DNA of 41,602 nt from the NCBI GenBank assembly GCA_021201815.1, contig JAJQEC010000041.1, positions 1 to 41,602 on the forward strand. Direction: 5' to 3'. Under the pieces are notes generated by a model. The model was not told where the DNA came from and ran no database searches. It saw nothing but the letters and a program-made list of their open reading frames with translations. A program made the translations under genes and the position numbers. Positions 18,001 to 24,550 of this stretch are shown in pieces. Position 1 is the stretch's first letter. Every line of letters starts with the position of its first letter. This DNA is from Candidatus Azobacteroides sp. (GTDB lineage: Bacteria; Bacteroidota; Bacteroidia; Bacteroidales; WRGA01).

Positions 18001-18333
18001 ACCCAATGCAGATACTACCACTTCCCCGATCGAATTGGCGGAAAGATCCATTGTTACATCAATCCGATCCCGGTTTCTTATTGAAATTGTCTGCGTTTCC
18101 ATCCCGATAAAAGAAAAGACAAGCTCTTTATCTTTATCCGGATCTATCGTAATGGAATAATTTCCGTCAATATCTGTTATCGCCCCTTTGCTGGTGCCTT
18201 TTACCAGAATTGAAACTCCGGGCAGCGTACTCATATCGTCCGATGCGTCATATACTGTTCCCTGGATAACCTTCTGTCCGAACACAGCGGAACAAAAGCT
18301 TCCGATTAACAACAATAAAAATATTCTCTTCAT
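15094..18333 (-). CDS. SusC/RagA-type TonB-dependent outer-membrane transporter
   Basis: This 1079-residue protein imports oligosaccharides through the outer membrane using TonB energy. A signal peptide ends near residue 19 (VFGQ). Residues 20-105 are the carboxypeptidase-D-regulatory-like domain (GTVYDASDD, GVSILVKGTSKGAITDIDGNY). The plug follows, with the SusC signature DPDDIETIDVLKGPNAAALY-like text (here INPDDIETIDVLKG) and ANGVIIITTKK. A 22-strand barrel fills the rest and ends in the terminal aromatic KVSF. There is no extra N-terminal STN domain, so control by a TonB-linked anti-sigma factor is unlikely, in agreement with the separate membrane regulator at 24551. It is the third gene of the operon rather than the first. 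Confidence 0.95.
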   Translation of the reverse strand: MKRIFLLLLIGSFCSAVFGQKVIQGTVYDASDDMSTLPGVSILVKGTSKGAITDIDGNYSITIDPDKDKELVFSFIGMETQTISIRNRDRIDVTMDLSANSIGEVVVSALGIKRDARSLTVAQQRVDAETMSEVRDQNIVSSLAGKIAGVQVTPPTSSTGSARIVIRGNSSFTGNNQPLFVVDGMAIDNSDGSNGVNKNGGLDMGNGAADINPDDIETIDVLKGPNAAALYGSRAANGVIIITTKKAKDGRFKVSVNSNTMFRYISQWPDFQNAFGVGHMSQMVGGNRNVLITEDADGNLYPYPGIPSMEKMMNTISSRSNGGPQIGQPYIGLDGLMYSYSPQPDNIYDFYKTAYTLTNNIAIEGGNIDNNYRVSFTNMKANDVVDQQNLVTRNTLNMRFYNTLLKNLTLDSKVTIVDDDTENRRYANQDQYNPLYMYTILPRTMTLDQLKTYKSTDGTELAKLDNTHNPYWIMNETRNEDNKTRILANFDLSYQFLPSLRGTLKYGREYIEVKRYQFRNKGALGSVDDLNGYYNEGMSKTNNDMYEFLFVYDQRFNDFSVVGTFGGSRLDFYNYWNSAEIRSLKQAGFAHIQNTNDYPRTDEYTSKKRINSLYGSVSVGFRDWIYLDVTGRNDWSSTLPKANNSYFYPSVGLSWIPTEMLQVPSSLMYGKLRGSYAKVGNDTDPYRLIPYFNFASDNIFAGYKYASMDGTLPNSELKPEMTTSYEVGADLRFLNGRINLDVTYYQSNSKDQIVEADMASSSGYQQKMYNAGEIRNRGWEIAARFIPLELKDFSWELGLNYTRNESKVLSMVEGADEIQLGEIFSLRNIVKEGYPYGSLFGTVWLEDNQGRRMVNKTNGEPQRSENAYLGNMNPKYMLSISNRFKIKDFDVYVLVDMKKGGKLYSGTRRQAIRNGVITGLERDHEDYWKRTVIFGEGGDYLWGGTHFNDIYYYDESAYEPGTMNPIDPNYEPEKCDLYFWPGNVGYYADGYDNLITYDASYVKLRELSIGYNLPKSLISKIKMTNARVSLVGRNLWILYQKTPKGLDPEAALNAGNGQGLESGSLPPTTTLGFDIKVSF

Positions 18334-18368
18334 AGTAAGTATTTAATTGTTAAGCAAAATGAATAAAC

Positions 18369-18376
18369 CAAAATTA
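18369..18376 (-). promoter_or_regulatory. Possible -7 box directly upstream of susC
   Basis: On the minus strand this reads TAATTTTG, matching the Bacteroidota TAnnTTTG -7 consensus, 36 bases ahead of the susC start. The region where a -33 box would lie overlaps the large hairpin at 18382-18442 and shows no clear TTTG, so an internal susC promoter is only possible. Confidence 0.25.
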
Positions 18377-18381
18377 TTCTT

Positions 18382-18442
18382 ATGAGCTTAATTATTAATT
18401 AATATCCGATTAATTCGGTATTAATTAATAATTAAAGCTCAT
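18382..18442 (-). terminator. Long AT-rich hairpin between the lyase-like gene and susC
   Basis: Two arms of about 26 bases, ATGAGCTTAATTATTAATTA and onward to ATATCCG and the mirrored CGGTATTAATTAATAATTAAAGCTCAT, pair almost perfectly around a short loop. The element starts four bases after the stop of the upstream gene and ends about 50 bases before susC. There is no clear T-run beyond it, so it is more likely a partial terminator, an RNA-processing signal or an mRNA-stabilising element than a full stop. Confidence 0.55.
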
Positions 18443-18446
18443 TCTG

Positions 18447-21400
18447 TTATTTTACAAGAATCTTTTTCCTGTATACATTCCCATTATTCTGAATAGTTAC
18501 AATGTATATACCTGATGCTAGATCCAGCGAAACCGTATCTTCTATTACTTTAGGCGCAGTTATTTGCTGACCGGAAAGTGTGTGTATGTTTATAGTAGAA
18601 GTACCCTGTGTTCCTGAAACATAGAGTTGTCCGTTCGAAAACCAACTATTCACATCAGCTTTTGCTTCAGGATTTACATCTTTTATTCCTGTAACGTACG
18701 TATCCAGATACGTATCCAGCACATAAAATTCCGCGATTCTCCAGGCTGTGGATGAAGTTCCTGTCTGTTCTACTTTTATATAGCGGGCATTCTGTACTTC
18801 AAAGTTTACTTCAGGAGTATTCATTCCGGAACCGACCTGAGTCCAGGTTACCGCATCCGTAGAAATATACACGACAAAACTGGATGCAAAATAATTATTG
18901 TTGTCACCGGAATCCATATAAATACCGGTAAATGTCTTTTCTGTACGCATGTCTACCATAAACCACTGTCCGGGTTCCTGGCGTGCAAAGGAGGTAGACC
19001 AACGGGTAGTACTGTTATAATCAAGAGCATTCTGGGCGTCTTCATTATACACAGAAGCCGTAGCAATCCAACCGGTCCGGTCAATAAACGCACCGGCATC
19101 AGAGGATACGGATCCGGAAAGTGCCAGGTTATTCAGCCACAAACCGCATTCGGCAGTATTTACTCTTCCTGCATTTAACATAGAAGACTGTATAAAAGCC
19201 TGCGGAGAAGAAGCATCCTCCATTAAATTGCTGGTATTATTTACATTACTTCCTGTTAATTCGAATGTACCGGCTGTTCCTATAGCGACAAAAGCTCCAC
19301 CGCCAGGATTGGAATAATTACCGGCCTGTAATTCAATGGTTCCATTCAGGATATCATTGGAAATGTTTTTAGGCTGTCCCCAGAAATCCGCAGCAAAAAA
19401 GGTAACCTTTCCATCAAAGGTATAGTCAGCCTGTATGTAGCGGTTATTTTCCTGATATACGGAAGAGACATCATCGTTTCCTGCTGTGGTTACAATCTGC
19501 GTATTGATAAAATTAAATCCGTCTTCTCCGACACCACCGATGAAAAAAGCCTTCATTCCGGCATCAATCCCTTGTCCCAGAGAAATTCCGGTCGGACCTT
19601 TTCCTTTTTCTACCGATAATACGACACCGCGGTTTGATCCGAAATCGAAATTGTTATATAATATCTGGTTTTCACAATCTTCTAATACCAGGAAATCAAG
19701 GTTGTTCCAGCAATAAGCGTATGCAGCGGTATGTTCCCTCCTATATTTTGCATTATCCGGCTGCGTGTTATCGGGAGAATTCGGCCACGCTCCGAATTTG
19801 GTTTCACCCCCACTACCATAGGCTATCTGGTTAAACTGTGCATTGTATATTCTTCCGTCTTTACTTCCTCCACCCACTCTTATTCCGGTTTTGAAAACAT
19901 GTCCGGCCGGATAGTCTACAAAATGGTTATCACATTTATTAGTGAACAGGTCAATTCCGTGGTAACAGGCCCGGAAACCGATATTTACAATATATACATC
20001 CGCATTTCCACGGATTGTATACGGATATTTATATATATCTCCTCCGTTCAGCTCGGGTTCTGTAAGTAATTGAACTACCTGTTCCGGATAATTCATTACC
20101 AGTCCACGGATACCACTTCCTCTTTCCATAGTAATAAAAGGAGTTCCGTTCTCATCGTCTTTTCCGGCATAAATTTCCAGTGCCGTTCCGGGTCCGGTAG
20201 GAACAGAAGGTACATCACAGGCTCCTTTGAGTTCTACTCCGCCGGGAATAGTAATGGGATTCCTGAAATTGTAATGTCCCGGAGGTAAAAATACAACACC
20301 CCCGCCTTCGGCTTTTACTTTATCAAGCAGTATTTGTAAGGCATTGGAATTATCATCGGCAGTAGTGCTTACACCATGAGCAGTAGCTAAGTAATAAGCG
20401 GTTCCGGTCGGTTTCTGAGCAATATCAAACTGATTGACATACGGGAAATGAGGTAATTCTGTCATTTCAACAGGCGTATGATCTATAATACAATCATACA
20501 TAGAAGCATTTCGAATGCTGGCTTCTTCTTTAAAACGGTTTCCGGTGATGCTTACCCGGGCACTGGGACCTAGTATTATCTGATCCGGAGCATTATTAAA
20601 ATCGCAATTTACAATAGAAGAAAGGCCTCCCCGGATATCAACGGGACCTTTATTTATTGTACACTGATTCATTAATATTTTCGTTTTATTTGTTGTCGGC
20701 GCATATAAGGAAGCCTGATTCGTATTGAATTCACATCCCTGAAGCTGGAGAATTCCCTCCGGGTTCTTTTCCAGATAAAACCCAAAATCACAATTATTAA
20801 ATTTGTACTCATAAAACATCATCCCTGCACCCGATACAGCAGCTACATATACTCCATACCGGCAATCCGTAAATTCCATTCCGTAATTGTGTCCGTTAGG
20901 GGATGTGTAATTCCCGTCACTATCCGGATTAAAAGATAAATCCAGACGGTATCCGATTCTGTATCCTTCTATATTTGCTTTACAGGCAAAAGACCAGTCA
21001 TTTCTACGCATCACGATACCTGTTGCGTTCTCATAAATAAATTTTTTGTGTTTTCCATCTACGGAAGGAGCACCCGGAAGTCCGGAACCTGCCCAGTAAT
21101 CCGGAGAAAAGTCTACATTATCGATACGACCTACTTCTGCAATATTATCAATTTCAATCCCTCTTCTTAACGGAGAACCATAAATTCCATAATAGTTCGG
21201 GGCACCGCCTCCGTTTCTACGGGAAAAAATTACTCCGTCATAAGCATTTACTAATGTTACGTTCGCAACCAGCGTATAATCATTTCCCCAATGCCCCTGA
21301 TAGCCGGATAAGATAGCCGGCGGATAAGGAACAATATTATCCGGGTCCTGATCCGGATACCATATATTCACGTCCTTTACAGCAGAAGAAGGCTGCATAG

Positions 21401-21848
21401 TAATGAAAGATTCCAATTCATAAATAGCCCGGAATTCCGCATCGGAACCTCTGCCATACGTTGGCATCAGAATAGTCCCTTTAATGGGCTGTCCTTTTAC
21501 CGGTTTCTCCCAGTCGCCTCTTATGGTAACTCCTTTGGGGATATATAGCCTTCCCTCCAATAGATATTTACCTTCCGGGATATAAAGAATTCCTCCATTT
21601 CCGCTTCCTGTATTTTCATGAAGTGTTCCTAATTTTTCCAGCAAACTCTGAAAAAGTTCCGTCTGGTCTGTTTGTCCTGTATTATCTGCTCCGTAGTCCA
21701 TTACATTGAACCCTGCCACAAATGCATCTGCAGTCTCATACTTAGGCTGAATAAGTTTCCAGTCCGGTGTCTGAGCATAAAGCAAAGAAGACATGGTTAT
21801 GCATATAGCAAAAAACCAACTTCTTGTTTTTGTAAAGTTTTTATTCAT
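18447..21848 (-). CDS. Pectate-lyase-like double beta-helix protein with discoidin domain and T9SS tail
   Basis: This 1133-residue secreted protein has a signal peptide at 1-25 (SSLLYAQ). Two pectate-lyase-3/GH28-related segments start with FNVMDYGADNTGQTD near residue 47 and GVSTTADDNSNALQILLDKV near residue 490. Both are followed by GG-x-hydrophobic-hydrophobic-x-PxGxY phrases (GGILYIPEGKYLLEG, GGVVFLPPGHYNF). Together they predict a right-handed beta-helix. A discoidin (F5/8C) sugar-binding domain lies at about 920-1045 (RTGWIATASVYNEDAQ, RWSTS, RYIKVEQTG). The last 70 residues are a type A T9SS sorting domain (SGIYIVTIQNNGNVYRKKILVK-like). Surface display with a carbohydrate-binding module suggests depolymerisation of the intact glycan. 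Substrate and bond are not deducible. It lies 11 bases behind the GH92 gene. Confidence 0.82.
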   Translation of the reverse strand: MNKNFTKTRSWFFAICITMSSLLYAQTPDWKLIQPKYETADAFVAGFNVMDYGADNTGQTDQTELFQSLLEKLGTLHENTGSGNGGILYIPEGKYLLEGRLYIPKGVTIRGDWEKPVKGQPIKGTILMPTYGRGSDAEFRAIYELESFITMQPSSAVKDVNIWYPDQDPDNIVPYPPAILSGYQGHWGNDYTLVANVTLVNAYDGVIFSRRNGGGAPNYYGIYGSPLRRGIEIDNIAEVGRIDNVDFSPDYWAGSGLPGAPSVDGKHKKFIYENATGIVMRRNDWSFACKANIEGYRIGYRLDLSFNPDSDGNYTSPNGHNYGMEFTDCRYGVYVAAVSGAGMMFYEYKFNNCDFGFYLEKNPEGILQLQGCEFNTNQASLYAPTTNKTKILMNQCTINKGPVDIRGGLSSIVNCDFNNAPDQIILGPSARVSITGNRFKEEASIRNASMYDCIIDHTPVEMTELPHFPYVNQFDIAQKPTGTAYYLATAHGVSTTADDNSNALQILLDKVKAEGGGVVFLPPGHYNFRNPITIPGGVELKGACDVPSVPTGPGTALEIYAGKDDENGTPFITMERGSGIRGLVMNYPEQVVQLLTEPELNGGDIYKYPYTIRGNADVYIVNIGFRACYHGIDLFTNKCDNHFVDYPAGHVFKTGIRVGGGSKDGRIYNAQFNQIAYGSGGETKFGAWPNSPDNTQPDNAKYRREHTAAYAYCWNNLDFLVLEDCENQILYNNFDFGSNRGVVLSVEKGKGPTGISLGQGIDAGMKAFFIGGVGEDGFNFINTQIVTTAGNDDVSSVYQENNRYIQADYTFDGKVTFFAADFWGQPKNISNDILNGTIELQAGNYSNPGGGAFVAIGTAGTFELTGSNVNNTSNLMEDASSPQAFIQSSMLNAGRVNTAECGLWLNNLALSGSVSSDAGAFIDRTGWIATASVYNEDAQNALDYNSTTRWSTSFARQEPGQWFMVDMRTEKTFTGIYMDSGDNNNYFASSFVVYISTDAVTWTQVGSGMNTPEVNFEVQNARYIKVEQTGTSSTAWRIAEFYVLDTYLDTYVTGIKDVNPEAKADVNSWFSNGQLYVSGTQGTSTINIHTLSGQQITAPKVIEDTVSLDLASGIYIVTIQNNGNVYRKKILVK

Positions 21849-21859
21849 GATAATTTTTA

Positions 21860-24160
21860 TTATAGGTTGATATTCTGATTTTTTACCGGTTGGTTTGTCA
21901 TGGTAATTTCTAATGTCCCTCCTTTTTTCAGGTCTTTGTGAGAAAAGAAAGGACGGTCCAGGACTTTACCATTCAGTCTGATTTCTTTCACATATTTGTT
22001 TTCCCTGCTATTATTAATTGATTTGATAGTAAATGATTTGTCATTTTCCAGTTGAATGGTCACTTCGTCGAAAATCGGTCTTCCGATTGAATAATAAGGT
22101 ACACCCGGACAATAAGAATAAAATCCCATGCTATTCAGAATATACCAGGCAGACATTTGTCCGCAGTCTTCATTTCCGGAAAGGCCGTTCGGCTCATTAA
22201 AGTATAATGTGTAGAGTACTTCATCTACTAACTCCTGGGTTTTCCAGGGTTGTTCCAGCAAATTGTAGAGATGGATGGTCTGATGGCTGGGTTCGTTTCC
22301 ATGTGCATACTGACCGATCAGGCCTGAAATGTCCGCAGAAACATTTTCTCCTGTTAAATCGGAGCTTACGGTAAATAAGGAATCCAGTTTATTGATCAAT
22401 GCATCTCGTCCCCCCATCAATAATGCTAAACCATCGATATCGTGAGGAACAAACCATGTCCATTGCCAGGCGTTTCCTTCGCAGTAATCATCAAACCGGT
22501 GATTGGAATGACTCGGATCAAATGGTGTGCGCCATGTTCCGTCTGACATTTTCCCTCTCATAAATCCGGTACCCTGATCGAAATAGGCTTTATAAAACCC
22601 GGCTTTCTGCATGTAGTCAGCATACTCATCGTCTTTTCCCAGTTCTTTTGCAAACAAAGCAATCAGCCAGTCATTATAAGCATACTCCAATCCTTTCGCT
22701 ACTGCCTCATTGTCTTTATCGGAAGGAATATAACCGATTGTATTCTTATAATATTTCCCTACCGGCATCAGCCCATGGTATAATACTTCTTTATTTATTG
22801 TAGGAGAAACATGAATCGTATCATACGAAGAAGAATGTTTACTTGCTTCATAGGCTTTTTCAATATCAAAATCACGGTCTTCTTTCATATAAGCGTCCAC
22901 AATGACAGATACGGCATGATATCCAAGCATTGTTCCCGTATAATTGGAAGCAAGTTCCCACATCGGTAGAATTCCCCCTTCTTCATACTTTTTTATCAGG
23001 GAACGGATCATCTGCTGGTTTTCCTCCGGGGAAATAATTGTATTTAAGGGATGAAGAGCACGGAAGGTATCCCACAAAGAAAATACCGTATAATTCGTAT
23101 ACCTATCGGATTGTTCGATCTGATTTTCCATGGTCCGGTATCTGCCGTCCGCATCGGAAGCGATAGTTGGTTCCAGAGATGTATGGTAAAGAGCCGTATA
23201 GAAAATTTCTTTCGAATTCTTATCATCGGACGTTACCTTTATCTTAGCCAGTTCGTTTTCCTATTTCTCAACAGCCAGATTTTTAATTTCATCAAATTCC
23301 CGGTCGTTTATTTCTGCCATCAGGTTATTTTCGGCCCCCTGCATGTCTACAAAAGAAATCCCCACTTTAGCGGTAATTCTTTCATTTCTGTTTGTTTTTC
23401 CGAAATTAAGGAAAGCTTTCAGGGAAGGTGAAGCTGCCTCTTTTATTCCTTTCTTTAATTCTCCGTCAGCTTCTATTTCACAAGTAAAAGGCCTGGAAAA
23501 TTTTGCATAGAAATAAACATACCGGTCAGGAGCCCAGCCGTTTACTCTTCGCATTCCTTTAATTTCCGTATCACTGATTACATTTAACTCCGAATGAACG
23601 ACATTCCGGTGTTGAATAGAAGTAGTAAAATCAATATATACTCCGGCTTTCTCTGTTTCAGGAAACGTATAAAGATGATAGCCGGCACGTTCTGTGGCTG
23701 TCAGTTCAGCCGTAATGCCATAATCATCGAGCAATACCTTATAATACCCGGGAGAAGCTGTTTCATTCTGGTGCGAGAATCTGGAACCGTATCGTTTTTC
23801 TTTATCTTCGCCGGTTGGCTCCACGAATAATGGTTCTTCCGTGAACGGCAGAAAAAGGAAATCTCCGTAATCACCGATTCCGGTACCACTCAGGTGAGTA
23901 TGACTGAAACCAAGCAGGGAAGTATCCTCATAATAATATCCCGCACAGGCATCCCAACCGGCAAGACGGGTATCGGGACTTAACTGAACCATGCCTCTAG
24001 GTACTACCGCACCCGGATAAGTATGACCGTGCCCGCCTGTTCCGATAAACGGATTTACATAAGATACCAAAGACTTATCCGCATTTTCATTACAAGCGGA
24101 AAAGAGCAAGGTATTCATCAGAATATAAATAATAACTTTTGATTTCATATGCCTCTTCAT
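21860..24160 (-). pseudogene. GH92 alpha-mannosidase lipoprotein gene interrupted by an in-frame TAG
   Basis: Read through, the frame is a complete GH92 exo-alpha-mannosidase of about 766 codons, the usual family length. The N-terminal part (24160-23261) has a lipoprotein signal ending LLFSAC, then SYVNPFIGTGGHGHTYPGA and GFSHTHLSGTG. The C-terminal part carries TNYTVFSLWDTFRALHP, GGILPMWELASNYTGTMLGY, AHGNEPSHQTIHLYN and GLSGNEDCGQMSAWY, which include the expected acidic catalytic residues of this calcium-dependent inverting family. The parts are in the same frame, split only by TAG at 23263-23261, between AVEK and ENELAKIKVTSDD. GH92 relatives usually have tryptophan here (WNKELSKI-like), so TGG to TAG is the simplest event. 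Neither half would fold alone. It is the first gene of the PUL, so polarity on later genes is possible. Confidence 0.88.
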
Positions 24161-24550
24161 TTAATGCCCTCCGGTTGGCTTCAGCTTTATCCGGCAGCCA
24201 TTCTGTTTATGTTTTTAATTTATGGTTATAAAGTTTAAGAAATCGGGCTTTTGGTGATGGAGGGAAAGGTGTGTTTTATTCATACTATTAAATTCCACAT
24301 TCGCCTGTCACTTCCATTATATATAATAAGGTATATATGCGTTAACCTTTTTTTTAAGACAAATGTCGTTTTGTTAAATTAATTATGAATTAATTCCCAC
24401 TTAAATATCAATTAATAAAAAATAAATGCATAAAAAAGATGCAAAATTTATGATTTAACGTTTCTTTTTCCCTTTATTAATCGAAATTATTACTACATTT
24501 GTTCAAACATACCATAATTTAATACTTACACCCAATCAAATACCGTAGCT
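24161..24550. promoter_or_regulatory. Divergent control region between the PUL and its regulator
   Basis: The 390 bases hold no gene. The 24300-24480 part is very AT-rich. It includes the palindrome ATTATATATAAT at 24316-24327 and two AATTAATT boxes at 24377-24384 and 24388-24395, three bases apart. These are candidate operator sites because both divergent units start here. For the PUL direction the best -7 match is weak (minus-strand GACATTTG at 24357-24364). AATTAATT-like text also occurs in the hairpin before susC. Confidence 0.4.
24494..24501 (+). promoter_or_regulatory. -7 box of the regulator gene
   Basis: TACATTTG is a perfect match to TAnnTTTG, 49 bases ahead of the GTG start at 24551. 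A -33 element is not obvious. Confidence 0.5.

Noticed and set aside
21860..24160. Two separate adjacent GH92-like genes
   Set aside because: The halves are in the same frame, together give one normal-length GH92, and the 43 codons between the stop and the next ATG read as conserved GH92 sequence.
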